NCBI RefSeq assembly: GCF_002813445.1
Contig: NZ_PHHD01000001.1
Coordinates: 3,658,001-3,722,000 of the forward strand
DNA: 64,000 bases
Origin: Pseudomonas tolaasii NCPPB 2192
GTDB lineage: Bacteria; Pseudomonadota; Gammaproteobacteria; Pseudomonadales; Pseudomonadaceae
Reading direction: 5' to 3'
A model generated the notes under the pieces. The model was not told the DNA's origin, searched no databases, and saw only the letters and a list, made by a program, of their open reading frames with translations. Shown piece after piece: positions 45,910 to 54,370 of this stretch (positions are counted from its first letter, which is position 1; each line of letters begins with the position of its first letter). The position numbers and the translations under genes were made by a program.

Positions 45910-47118
45910 TCAGCGCAGGTCGTGACAGGCGTCTTGCAGGCGGCGGCAGCCTTCTTCGATCACGCTCCGGGAGCTGGCGAACGACAGGCGCACATACGGC
46001 GACATGCCGTACGCCGCGCCGCTCACTGTGGCCAGGCCGTAGTCGCGCAGCAGGTAGTCGACCAATTGGGTGTCGCTTTCCAGGCGATCACCCTGTGGCG
46101 TGAGCTTGCCCATCAGCCGGCTGACGTTGACGAACACGTAGAACGCGCCGTCCGGCGGGGTCACGCTCAACTCGGGAATGCCGGCCAGCAACACCAACAT
46201 CAAGGCGCGGCGTTGGCGGTATTCTTCGCGCATGTCGGCGATGGGCGTTTGGTCACCGGCAAACGCCGCCACCGCCGCGGCCTGGCTCAGGGAGCTTGGG
46301 CAGGTGGTGGTTTGCGAGAGCAGTTTGGCGATGGCCGCGATCAGCCACGCGGGGCCTGCACCAAAACCCAGGCGCCAGCCGGTCATGGCGTAGCCTTTGG
46401 AGGCGCCGTTGACGATCAGCGTGCGCGACTTGAGGTCGGGCGCCAGGCGCGTCAGCGGCAGGTGCCGGGCGTCGCCATACACGAAGTGTTCGTAGATCTC
46501 GTCGGCCATGACCAGCACATGGGGGTGACGGCGCAACACCTCGGCCAGCGCCAGCAGCTCGGCTTCGGTGTACACCGCGCCGCTGGGGTTGTTCGGGCTG
46601 TTGAGGATCACCCATTTGGTCTTCGCGGTGATGGCGTGTTCCAGCACCTGCGGGGTCAGCTTGAAGCCCAGGCTCTCGTCGCCGGGGATGATCACCGGCG
46701 TGGCGTCATTGAGCCGCGCGATGTCCGGGTACGACACCCAGTACGGCGTGTGCACGATGACTTCATCGCCGCGATTGAGTGTGGCCGCCAGCGCGTGATA
46801 GATGATGTGCTTGCCGCCGCAGCCGGCGACCACTTCGTCCAGCCCGTACACCAGGTCATTGTCCCGTTGCAGTTTCAGGCAGATCGCCTGGCGCAACGCG
46901 AGGGTGCCGGCGGTGGCGGTGTAGTGGGTGTCGCCGCTGCGCATCGCCTGGCTGGCGGCTTCGAGGATATGCGCGGGGGTGTCGAAGTCCGGCTCGCCGA
47001 CGGTGAAGTTGACGATATCGCGGCCCTGGGCGCGCAGCTCGGTGACCAGGGCATTGGCCGCCACGCTGGGGGAGGGCGCAATGCCCAGCACCCGTTCGGA
47101 CAAAAATGCAGTACTCAT
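45910..47118 (-). CDS. Class I/II aminotransferase (aspartate aminotransferase type)
   Basis: A 402-residue PLP enzyme with a Schiff-base lysine in VNGASKGYAMTGWRLGF (near residue 240), the NSPNNPSGAVY motif (about 175-185), and SFASS and R near the C-terminus for the alpha-carboxylate. It resembles the bacterial AspC I-beta group. AAGGAAG lies 5 bases before the ATG. It starts 11 bases after the RraA-like gene, with which it should form a pathway: transamination, then aldol or decarboxylation chemistry. Confidence 0.88.
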   Translation of the reverse strand: MSTAFLSERVLGIAPSPSVAANALVTELRAQGRDIVNFTVGEPDFDTPAHILEAASQAMRSGDTHYTATAGTLALRQAICLKLQRDNDLVYGLDEVVAGCGGKHIIYHALAATLNRGDEVIVHTPYWVSYPDIARLNDATPVIIPGDESLGFKLTPQVLEHAITAKTKWVILNSPNNPSGAVYTEAELLALAEVLRRHPHVLVMADEIYEHFVYGDARHLPLTRLAPDLKSRTLIVNGASKGYAMTGWRLGFGAGPAWLIAAIAKLLSQTTTCPSSLSQAAAVAAFAGDQTPIADMREEYRQRRALMLVLLAGIPELSVTPPDGAFYVFVNVSRLMGKLTPQGDRLESDTQLVDYLLRDYGLATVSGAAYGMSPYVRLSFASSRSVIEEGCRRLQDACHDLR

Positions 47119-47129
47119 GAGGGCTTCCT

Positions 47130-47795
47130 TCAGTCCGCCAGGCCAGCGTTTTGCAGCACTTTGTCGATCCAGCTCTGGCGCAGGTTGCCGGTGGCGATTT
47201 CGGCTTTGACGGCTTCTTCATGCTCGGCATGTGCTCCGGCCCGGCGCAGCACTTCGGCGGCGTCGGCCTGGGAGAACGCGACCAGGCCGTCTTCATCGCC
47301 CACCACCAGGTCACCCGGGTTGATCAGCATGCCGCCGATGGACACTGGCACGTTCACCTCGCCCGGGCCGGTCTTGTAGGGGCCGGTGTGCACCACGGCG
47401 CGGGCGTAGCAGGGGGTGTCGTCGAAGCTCGCGACATCGCGGATTGCACCGTCGATCACAAACCCCACACAGCCGCGTTGCTGGGCGTAGAGCTTGACCA
47501 GCTCGCCGATCACCGCGTTGTTGGTGTCGCCCTGGCCATCCACTACCAGCACATGGCCGGGCTGCAGCAGGCTCATCGCCTTGTAGATCAGCAGGTTGTC
47601 GCCAGGCCGGGTCTTTACCGTGATCGCCGTGCCCACCAGTTTGCCGGTGCGGTTGTAGCGCGTCAGGCCGCGGGCGCCGATGTGCCGGCCGAGGTTGTCG
47701 CTGATGTGCGGCGTGACCACGTGGGCAAACGCTTCGACCAGCTCGGCCGGGGCCATGGGGGCGTTGGGAAGGATGCGGGAACCGGGCAAGGACAT
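47130..47795 (-). CDS. RraA/HMG-aldolase family protein
   Basis: A 221-residue protein of the RraA fold. This group includes 4-hydroxy-4-methyl-2-oxoglutarate aldolase and oxaloacetate decarboxylases. The motif VIDGAIRDV (Arg-Asp of the divalent-metal pyruvyl site) is present, as are HISDNLGRH and SIGGMLINPGDLVVGDEDG. The operon context with an aminotransferase and an acidic amino acid symporter favours an enzyme role over RNase E inhibition. GGAG lies 6 bases before the ATG. First gene of the leftward unit. Confidence 0.85.
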   Translation of the reverse strand: MSLPGSRILPNAPMAPAELVEAFAHVVTPHISDNLGRHIGARGLTRYNRTGKLVGTAITVKTRPGDNLLIYKAMSLLQPGHVLVVDGQGDTNNAVIGELVKLYAQQRGCVGFVIDGAIRDVASFDDTPCYARAVVHTGPYKTGPGEVNVPVSIGGMLINPGDLVVGDEDGLVAFSQADAAEVLRRAGAHAEHEEAVKAEIATGNLRQSWIDKVLQNAGLAD

Positions 47796-47819
47796 GGCAA
47801 ATCTCCAGAATTATTAGAT

Positions 47820-47896
47820 AGCGATGAGCTATGGCCGGATCTTAGGAGCGATGAAGCGACAGTTTTAGCGATATTTTATGATGTGATAGCATCGCT
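47820..47896. promoter_or_regulatory. Repeated AGCGAT half-sites in the rraA-like / lysR gap
   Basis: AGCGATG at 47820, AGCGATGA at 47847, AGCGATAT at 47867 and the inverted CATCGCT at 47890-47896 lie within 77 bases between the divergent genes. The spacing (27, 20, then inverted) suits a multi-site LysR operator. Confidence 0.5.
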
Positions 47897-47903
47897 TTTT
47901 CTC

Positions 47904-48815
47904 ATGAGTCTGGCCGCCTTGATTACCTTCAAACAAATCGATGCGCTGTACTGGATCGCCGAACTGGGCAGTTTTGAAGCGGCGGCCAACAAGCTCAACA
48001 TGTCTCAATCGGCCATCTCCAAGCGCATCCAGGAGTTGGAAGAGACCTTTGATGTGGAGATTTTCGACCGCAGCAAACGCAATGCCCGGCTCACCGAAAA
48101 GGGCGGCGAACTGCTCGATTACGCCAAGGATTTGCTCCAGAGCCGCGACCAATTGCTTGAGCGGGTCAGCGCGCGCAAGGTGCTGGTGCGCCGGTTTCGC
48201 CTGGGCGTCACCGAACTCACTGCCCTGACCTGGTTGCCGGCGCTGGTGGAGGCGCTGCGTCAGGCTTACCCGAAAGTGCAGATCGAACCGTCGGTGGAAC
48301 TGAGCAGCGAGTTGTTTCGCAAGCTGGAGAGCGATCAGCTCGATCTGGTGATCGTGCCCGATGTCTACAGCGACCCGCGTTTTCACAGCACGCCGCTGCA
48401 GTGCGTGGAAAACGCCTGGATGTGTTCGCCCGGCCTGATCCCGGATGCCGACCCGATCAGCCTGGAAACCCTGGCCAGTTACACCGTGCTCACCCAGGGC
48501 GCGCATTCCGGCACGGGGTTGATCTACGAACGCTGGCTGGCGGCGCACAACGTGCAGATGCCGCGCACCCTGACCAGCCATAACCTGCTGGTGCAGGTGG
48601 GGCTGGCGCTGTCGGGGATCGGCGTGAGTTACCTGCCCAAGGCGTGCCTGTCGCACCTGATCGAGCAAGGCACCTTGCGCGCCCTGATCACCCAGCCGGA
48701 ACTGCCGAGCATTCAGTACGTGGCGCTGCACCGGGTGGACCGGCAGTTTGGCTTGAACCAGGACGTGGCGCAGCTGGCGCAGGAGTGTTGTGATTATTCG
48801 AAGTTGTTGCTGTGA
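47904..48815 (+). CDS. LysR-type regulator of the rraA-like/aminotransferase/symporter operon
   Basis: A 303-residue LysR protein. The DNA-binding part has FKQIDALYWIAELGSFEAAA and QSAISKRIQELEETF; the effector domain starts with LGVTELTALTWLPALVEAL. It is divergent from the catabolic operon with repeated half-sites between, so it probably controls it. The frame runs far upstream on paper, but the ATG at 47904 is where LysR similarity begins. It is closely related in sequence to the two LysR genes that follow. Confidence 0.85.
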   Translation: MSLAALITFKQIDALYWIAELGSFEAAANKLNMSQSAISKRIQELEETFDVEIFDRSKRNARLTEKGGELLDYAKDLLQSRDQLLERVSARKVLVRRFRLGVTELTALTWLPALVEALRQAYPKVQIEPSVELSSELFRKLESDQLDLVIVPDVYSDPRFHSTPLQCVENAWMCSPGLIPDADPISLETLASYTVLTQGAHSGTGLIYERWLAAHNVQMPRTLTSHNLLVQVGLALSGIGVSYLPKACLSHLIEQGTLRALITQPELPSIQYVALHRVDRQFGLNQDVAQLAQECCDYSKLLL

Positions 48816-48856
48816 GCCTGGCCTGCTTGCCACAACAAGCCCTGCTCGCTCCAGAT

Positions 48857-49741
48857 TCAGGCATTCATGGCCGACAACCTGGCCAGCCCCGCCAGCCGGT
48901 CGATCAACTCACTGCGCCCATGCTTGAGAAACGCCAGTTGATAATTCACCGGCACCGGCGGCACCTCCAGTACCACTTCCTGAAATTCACCGCGCTCGAT
49001 TTCCCCCACAAACAATCCCCTGGGCAAGCAACTGATGCCGACCCCGGCGCGAATCAATGCGAGCAACGCAAACAGGCTGTTGCTGCCGTACACATGGTTG
49101 AACTCCAGACCCTGTTCGGCGAACAGTTGCTCGCAACGGTGGGTGATGCCCGAGTCCGGCCCCTGCACGATGATCGGCCACAGCGCGAGCTGTTTGAGTG
49201 ACAGCGTGGTACCGACCGGAAACAGCCCCGGCGGGGCCAGCCAGGTGAATTCGATGGACTGCAGCGGGATGGCCGCCATGGCGGCGGTCACGTAGTCCTG
49301 CGGGATCACGACCAGGTCGAGGTCGCCGTCCAGCAGCTTGCGTTGCAGGCGCGCGGAGAGGTCCACGTCGGGGTGCAATTCGATGTCCGGCAATGCCGCC
49401 TTGCTGCGCGCCACGAAATCGGTAAACCAGGTGATGGTCACCAGCTCGGTGAGGCCCATGCGTACCGTGCGCAGGGGCTGGCGGCTGGCGTGACGCAAGG
49501 CTTCAAGGCCTGCCAGGCTGTGGATCAGGCCCTCGCTGACTTCCAGCAATTCCGCGCCCTTGGCACTCAACTGCGCCTTGTGGTTGCCGGGCTGGAACAA
49601 GGGCAGGCAGGCCTGTTTTTCCAGTTCCTGCAAGCGTTTGCTGGTGGCTGACTGGGTGATGAACAGGCGTGTGGCGGCGCGTTGCACGGTGCCCAGTTTT
49701 GAGGTCCAGTAGAACGCTTCGATCTGTTTGATATTGATCAT
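48857..49741 (-). CDS. LysR-type transcriptional regulator
   Basis: A 294-residue LysR protein: IKQIEAFYWTSKLGTVQRAA, QSATSKRLQELEKQ, and an effector domain opening MGLTELVTITWFTDFVA. Its ATG at 49741 overlaps the stop of the upstream LysR gene (ATGA), so the two are one transcript. The frame upstream of 49741 belongs to no real protein. Target unknown; the MFS/dehydrogenase pair or the operon at 47795 are the obvious candidates. Confidence 0.83.
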   Translation of the reverse strand: MINIKQIEAFYWTSKLGTVQRAATRLFITQSATSKRLQELEKQACLPLFQPGNHKAQLSAKGAELLEVSEGLIHSLAGLEALRHASRQPLRTVRMGLTELVTITWFTDFVARSKAALPDIELHPDVDLSARLQRKLLDGDLDLVVIPQDYVTAAMAAIPLQSIEFTWLAPPGLFPVGTTLSLKQLALWPIIVQGPDSGITHRCEQLFAEQGLEFNHVYGSNSLFALLALIRAGVGISCLPRGLFVGEIERGEFQEVVLEVPPVPVNYQLAFLKHGRSELIDRLAGLARLSAMNA

Positions 49742-50643
49742 GCCGGCTGCCCGAAAGGTTGTTGCAGGTCGCAATGCTGGCCCATCAGTTCCACCACGTG
49801 GCGATGGAACGGGCTGTAGCTGTCGGCCCGGGCCAGCGCCACATAGGGCGTGGTGGGCAGCGGCGGTTCGACGTCGAGTTTCACCAGCTGCCCGGTGAGC
49901 AGGTAGGGCGCAGCAGTGGCGTCCGGCAAGTAGGTCACGCCCAGGCCGGACACGGTGAGGCCGATCAGTGCCGCCAGGCTGCTGCACGGAATATGCGCAC
50001 TGGGGCTGGCCTGATGGGCCGCCAGCCAGCTGTCCATCAGCAAGCCGGAACCGGAGGATTTGCCCTGGGCCAGCAGGGTAAAGCGGGTCAGGTCTTCCAG
50101 CGTCAGCGGCTGGCTCGGGTCCAGCAGGCCGGGCGCGCAGAACCAGTTGTTGTGCACTTCATCGAGCCGCACCTTGATCAGCCCGTTACTGCTGAAGGCA
50201 TCCGGCACCACGATCACGTCCACATGCCCGGCCATCAGCAAGCTGTGCAGGCGTACGCTCAGCTCCACCTCGGGCTCGATGCGCACCCTGGGGTAGTCGG
50301 CGGCAATCGCCTGGATCAGGCGTGGCAGCCAGGTCAGGGCGCTCAACTCGGTGATACCGATGCGCAGCTTGCGGCTGAGCACTTCGGGGCTGAGCAGGCA
50401 GCTGTTGACGATCTCGCGTTGCAGCAGCACGTCCCGCGCCTGGGCCACCACCTGCGCCGCCAGTGCCGTGGGTTTGGCCCCACGACCGCTGCGGTCGAAC
50501 AGGGCAAAACCGAGCCAGTGTTCCAGTTCCTGGATTTGCCGCGAAATGGCCGATTGCACTTGGCCCAGGCGGTTGGCGGCGCCGTCGAAGGTGCCGTGGT
50601 CGACCACGGCGATCAACGCTTCCAGCTGTTTGAAGGTAGGCAC
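49738..50643 (-). CDS. LysR-type regulator, divergent from the MFS gene
   Basis: A 301-residue LysR protein: FKQLEALIAVVDHGTFDGAA, QSAISRQIQELEHWLG, with effector domain start IGITELSALTWLPRLIQAI. It is divergent from the MFS transporter/2-hydroxyacid dehydrogenase operon (start 50798), so it likely controls that pair. Its stop overlaps the start of the second LysR gene by 4 bases. Confidence 0.85.
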   Translation of the reverse strand: MPTFKQLEALIAVVDHGTFDGAANRLGQVQSAISRQIQELEHWLGFALFDRSGRGAKPTALAAQVVAQARDVLLQREIVNSCLLSPEVLSRKLRIGITELSALTWLPRLIQAIAADYPRVRIEPEVELSVRLHSLLMAGHVDVIVVPDAFSSNGLIKVRLDEVHNNWFCAPGLLDPSQPLTLEDLTRFTLLAQGKSSGSGLLMDSWLAAHQASPSAHIPCSSLAALIGLTVSGLGVTYLPDATAAPYLLTGQLVKLDVEPPLPTTPYVALARADSYSPFHRHVVELMGQHCDLQQPFGQPA

Positions 50644-50644
50644 C

Positions 50645-50693
50645 GAGATATTCTCATCATGATTTGGAATATTTTTAGTTCACGGAATATCTC
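50645..50693. promoter_or_regulatory. GGAATAT-type half-sites upstream of the MFS gene
   Basis: The inverted pair GAGATATTC (50645-50653) and GAATATCTC (50685-50693), with an extra GGAATAT at 50666-50672, directly before the leftward LysR start (50643). A likely autoregulatory LysR operator also facing the MFS gene. Confidence 0.5.
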
Positions 50694-50797
50694 TATGTCT
50701 ACTTAAATTTCCTCGGCACTATCTGGCTCACGGCCTACTGGCGTGAGGGTTTCTTCACGACGTACCGACCATAACTCCAAGAAAAACCGGTGAAGAA

Positions 50798-52132
50798 ATG
50801 AAAGCTGATTCCAAACCCGCCAGCCGTTTTCGCTGGGTCGTGGCGGCGCTGTTTTTCCTTGCGTACATGGTGGCGGGTGCCGACCGTGCCAACATTGGCG
50901 TGGTGGTGCCCTTCATCAAGCAGGAATACCACTTAAGCAACACCGACATCGGTGCCCTGGCCAGCCTGTTCTACCTGACCTACGCCATCGTGCAGATTCC
51001 CGCCGGTTACCTGTTCGGCCGCTACGGCATTCGCAAACTGCTGACCGGCTCGCTGATTCTGACGTCGCTCTCCACCTTGCTGATCGGCTTCACCAGCAGC
51101 GTGCTGCAACTCAAGCTGGCGCGTGCCTTGTTGGGGGCGGCGGAAGGGCCGATCAATATCGGCATCATTTCGATCATCAACCGCTGGTTCCCGGCACGGG
51201 AGAAGGGCTTCGCCACCGGTATTTTCATGTCGGCGGCCAAGGTGGCCCCGGCCATCGTGCCGCCGTTGTGCGCGTGGATCGTGCACCTGTATGGCTGGCG
51301 CGAAGTGTTCTTTATTTTCGCCATCCCGGGGTTTTTCGTCGGCGTGTTGTGGTGGTGGCTGGTGAAGGACGACCCGGCCGACAGCCGCCATTGCTCGCCG
51401 GCCGAGCTGCACTATATTCAGGACAGCGGCCCGCAGAGCCAGGCACTGAACACACCGATGGTGCGCATTCCGGCCGGGTTCGACCGGCTGATGCGCACCC
51501 GTGAAACCCCTTTGCTGAGTGACAACAAAAGCATCCTCGCCTCATGGAACGTATGGGCCTGTGCGCTGGGTTACTTCCTGATGGTCGGCATCACCTATTC
51601 GATCATGACGTGGGTGCCCACCTACCTGATCACCGTCAAACAGTATTCCGTATTGAAAATGGGCATGGTCGCTTCGGCGCCGTGGGTCGGCGCGATCATC
51701 GGCAACCTGTTGGGCGGCTGGCTGTCGGACCGCGTGTTCGACCGCCGGCGCAAACCGGCGATGCTGATCAGCTCCCTCGCCACCGTGATCATGATGTTCG
51801 TGCTGCTCAACGCGCCCACCGATCCGTTGTTGCTGTCGGCGGTATTCCTGCTGGCCGGCATCCTGTTGAACATCGGTTACTCGACCTTTCTGGTGTACCC
51901 GATGGGTCTGGCGACCAAGGCCCGCGTGCCGTTCGCCGCCTCCATCGTCAACACCGGCGGCTCGCTGGGCGGCGCGTTCACGCCGTTCGTGGTCGGGCTG
52001 TTGCTGGACCATTTCAATTGGGACTACGTGTTTGGTTTTCTCGGCGTGAGTTCGCTGATCACCTTCGCCATTGTGCTCACCATGATCGAGCCACGTCCTG
52101 CCACACCCGTTAATGCCCAGGAGCGCGTATGA
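50798..52132 (+). CDS. MFS transporter (anion:cation symporter type)
   Basis: A 444-residue inner-membrane protein with about 12 helices. The ACS-family start has FLAYMVAGADRANIGVVVPF, with a GYLFGRYGIRKLL loop between helices 2 and 3 and GGWLSDRVFDRRRKP between 8 and 9. ACS carriers take up organic acids such as hexuronates, phthalate or tartrate. Its stop overlaps the dehydrogenase start (ATGA), so it likely imports that enzyme's substrate or a precursor. Confidence 0.87.
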   Translation: MKADSKPASRFRWVVAALFFLAYMVAGADRANIGVVVPFIKQEYHLSNTDIGALASLFYLTYAIVQIPAGYLFGRYGIRKLLTGSLILTSLSTLLIGFTSSVLQLKLARALLGAAEGPINIGIISIINRWFPAREKGFATGIFMSAAKVAPAIVPPLCAWIVHLYGWREVFFIFAIPGFFVGVLWWWLVKDDPADSRHCSPAELHYIQDSGPQSQALNTPMVRIPAGFDRLMRTRETPLLSDNKSILASWNVWACALGYFLMVGITYSIMTWVPTYLITVKQYSVLKMGMVASAPWVGAIIGNLLGGWLSDRVFDRRRKPAMLISSLATVIMMFVLLNAPTDPLLLSAVFLLAGILLNIGYSTFLVYPMGLATKARVPFAASIVNTGGSLGGAFTPFVVGLLLDHFNWDYVFGFLGVSSLITFAIVLTMIEPRPATPVNAQERV

Positions 52133-53154
52133 ATAGCGTCATGCAGGTCTGTCGTCTCGATTTCTGGATCAGCCCCGTGTTCGACGAGATGATCCGCAGC
52201 CACCCGCAACTGGCCTTGCAGGTCATGCCGCGCCAGGGCGACGACGCCCGCACCCTGGCGGCACTGCGCAATGCGCATGCCTACCACGTGTCGGCGGCCA
52301 AAGACGAATTGCCCGCGCACTGGTTCGCCAACCAGGCGCTGATCGAACAGTGCCCGCACCTGCTCTGCGTTTCTTCCGGCGGTGCGGGGTTCGACACGGT
52401 GGATGTGGCCGCCTGCACCCGCGCCGGCATTGCCGTAGTCAACCAGGCCGGGGCCAATGCCCATTCGGTGGCCGAACACACCTTTGGCCTTTTGCTGGCG
52501 GTGGTCAAACGTATCGTCGAGTCGGATCACACGCTGCGGCATGCCAAGGGTTTCAGCCGCGAAGATTTGATGGGCGAAGAGATCCACGGGCGCACCATCG
52601 GCCTGATCGGGCTGGGAGAAATCGGCGGGCGCGTGGCGCGCATCGCCCACGGCTTTGGGTTGGACGTGTTGGCTTACGACCCGCACCTGAGCCGCGAAAC
52701 AATACAGGCGCGCGGCGCAACGCCGGTGACCCTGGCCGAGCTGTTGCAGCGCAGTGATTTCGTCTCGCTGCACTGCCCGCTGGATGCCGGCACCCGCCAC
52801 CTGATGGGCGCCGACCAGTTCGCGGCGATGAAACCGGGCGCGGTGTTCTTATCCACCGCCCGCGGTGGCATTCATGATGAAGCGGCCCTGTTCGAAGCGC
52901 TGAAAAAAGGCCAGCTCAGTGGCGCCGGGCTGGACGTGTGGGCCTGTGAACCCCCGCCTCACTATGCGCCGCTGTTGAGCCTGACGAATGTGGTCGCCAC
53001 CTTTCACACGGCGGGCGTTACCCACGGCGGCCGACGCAATGTGGCGCGCTCGTCGGCAGCGCAGATCGCGGCGATCCTGCGCGGTGAACGGCCGCCCCAC
53101 CTGCTCAATCCCGAGGTGTGGGAAGTGGTCAGCGAGCGTATAAACGCACGTTGA
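52129..53154 (+). CDS. D-2-hydroxyacid dehydrogenase (NAD-dependent)
   Basis: A 341-residue protein of the D-isomer-specific 2-hydroxyacid dehydrogenase family. The nucleotide loop GLIGLGEIGGRVARIAH is near residues 160-176. The catalytic Arg lies in FLSTARGGIHDE, Glu in WACEPPP, and the His position in ATFHTAGVTHGG. It would reduce a 2-keto acid or oxidise a 2-hydroxy acid. It is coupled to the MFS transporter by a 4-base overlap. Its real substrate is not evident. Confidence 0.88.
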   Translation: MNSVMQVCRLDFWISPVFDEMIRSHPQLALQVMPRQGDDARTLAALRNAHAYHVSAAKDELPAHWFANQALIEQCPHLLCVSSGGAGFDTVDVAACTRAGIAVVNQAGANAHSVAEHTFGLLLAVVKRIVESDHTLRHAKGFSREDLMGEEIHGRTIGLIGLGEIGGRVARIAHGFGLDVLAYDPHLSRETIQARGATPVTLAELLQRSDFVSLHCPLDAGTRHLMGADQFAAMKPGAVFLSTARGGIHDEAALFEALKKGQLSGAGLDVWACEPPPHYAPLLSLTNVVATFHTAGVTHGGRRNVARSSAAQIAAILRGERPPHLLNPEVWEVVSERINAR

Positions 53155-53252
53155 GCCTCATATATTTAAAGTATTCAAACCCCGTTATTTAGATATTTTT
53201 CATAGGTGGGCGGCACTGGTAGGCTCTTAAAAAAACAAGAGAAGTGCCGGTC

Positions 53253-54317
53253 ATGTTCATAAGCCTGTCCACCTCCATGAAACCCTTCTGCCGCCTTTTT
53301 GCGACCCTCGCCCTGATGGGCACACTGACCAGTTGCGCCAAGGTCGATGTGCACGGCGAAAGCGCCGACAAGCCCGACGCCGATGCCCGCCAGGTCTTGC
53401 GCCTGGGCCACGACGCCAGTGCCTATCCATTTTTGGTCTACGCCAACACCGACCTCTACAACCCGCCTCCAACCATCGAGCGCGCGGTGATCATACTGCA
53501 TGGCGTGCAACGCGACGGTGACCAGTACTTCAACACCGGCCGCAAGTTGCTGGGCAATGCTCACCTGCCGAGTGCGAGCACCTTGTTGATCGCGCCGAAC
53601 TTCCTTACTCCCACCGACTCCGGAGTCAGCGATGACATGCCGCTGTGGCCCCGCGACAAGTGGATGCATGGCATCGAGTCGCAGTTCGGGCGCAAGGGCA
53701 TTCCGGCCTTCCAGGTACTCGATGACGTGGTCGGCTATTTGTCCGACCGCCAGCGCTACCCGGCGCTCAAGGAAATCGTGATGGTCAGCCACTCGGCCGG
53801 CGCGCAGTTGATGCAGCGCTACGCGGTGATGAATGACCTCGACGCCGGCCTCAAGGCCCATGGCCTGACGATTCGCTACGTGGTCGCCAGCCCTTCGAGC
53901 TATGTGTACTTCGACGACAATCGCCTGCAGAACGGCGTGTTCAAACCCGTGGTCTCCATCCTTTGCCCCAGCTACAGCCGCTACCGCTACGGCATCGAGG
54001 GCGCGCCCGCGTACCTGCTGAACCAGCACCTGTCGAGCCGCCAGGTGTTTGCCCGCTATGCCGCGCGGGACATCACCTACCTGGTCGGTGCGCAGGACAA
54101 CAACCCCACCAGCCGCGTGCTCGACACCTCCTGTGGCGCCAATTACCAGGGTGACACGCGGCTCGATCGGCAGCTGAACTTCGTGAGCTACGAGCAGTTC
54201 CTGTCGAACCAGTGGCAGATCCCGCTGCGCCACCCGCAGCACACGATTCCAGGCATCGGCCACAACGCGGCGCGATTGCTCGGTGATAAAGCCGTCGCAC
54301 GGATGCTGTTCCCTTAA
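53253..54317 (+). CDS. Lipoprotein with alpha/beta-hydrolase fold
   Basis: A 354-residue protein with a lipoprotein signal ending in lipobox LTSC (Cys28). The hydrolase-like domain has AVIILHGVQRDG (oxyanion region), a nucleophile-elbow-like VSHSAGAQ with Ser181, VGAQDNNP (possible acid) and PGIGHNAARLL (possible His base) near the end. It is presumably anchored to the outer membrane. Substrate unknown; esterase-like activity is inferred from the fold. It ends 53 bases before the TpsB gene on the same strand, so it may be the first gene of the secretion operon. AGAGAAG lies 8 bases before the ATG. Confidence 0.75.
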   Translation: MFISLSTSMKPFCRLFATLALMGTLTSCAKVDVHGESADKPDADARQVLRLGHDASAYPFLVYANTDLYNPPPTIERAVIILHGVQRDGDQYFNTGRKLLGNAHLPSASTLLIAPNFLTPTDSGVSDDMPLWPRDKWMHGIESQFGRKGIPAFQVLDDVVGYLSDRQRYPALKEIVMVSHSAGAQLMQRYAVMNDLDAGLKAHGLTIRYVVASPSSYVYFDDNRLQNGVFKPVVSILCPSYSRYRYGIEGAPAYLLNQHLSSRQVFARYAARDITYLVGAQDNNPTSRVLDTSCGANYQGDTRLDRQLNFVSYEQFLSNQWQIPLRHPQHTIPGIGHNAARLLGDKAVARMLFP

Positions 54318-54370
54318 GCCCCACGTTTTCGCCCAACGCTGCGTCTCGATAAAAACAATAAGAGAACTGT

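Noticed and set aside
47151..47903. N-terminal extension of the LysR gene across the rraA-like gene
   Set aside because: LysR similarity begins at the ATG at 47904; the extension is antisense to a good gene and would remove the divergent promoter.
48816..48856. Possible REP element (GCTTGCCACAACAAGCCC)
   Set aside because: Only a short, poorly matching fragment with no second arm.
49742..49987. N-terminal extension of the middle LysR gene
   Set aside because: The extension overlaps the end of the upstream LysR gene in another frame; the ATGA overlap start at 49741 gives a normal LysR length.
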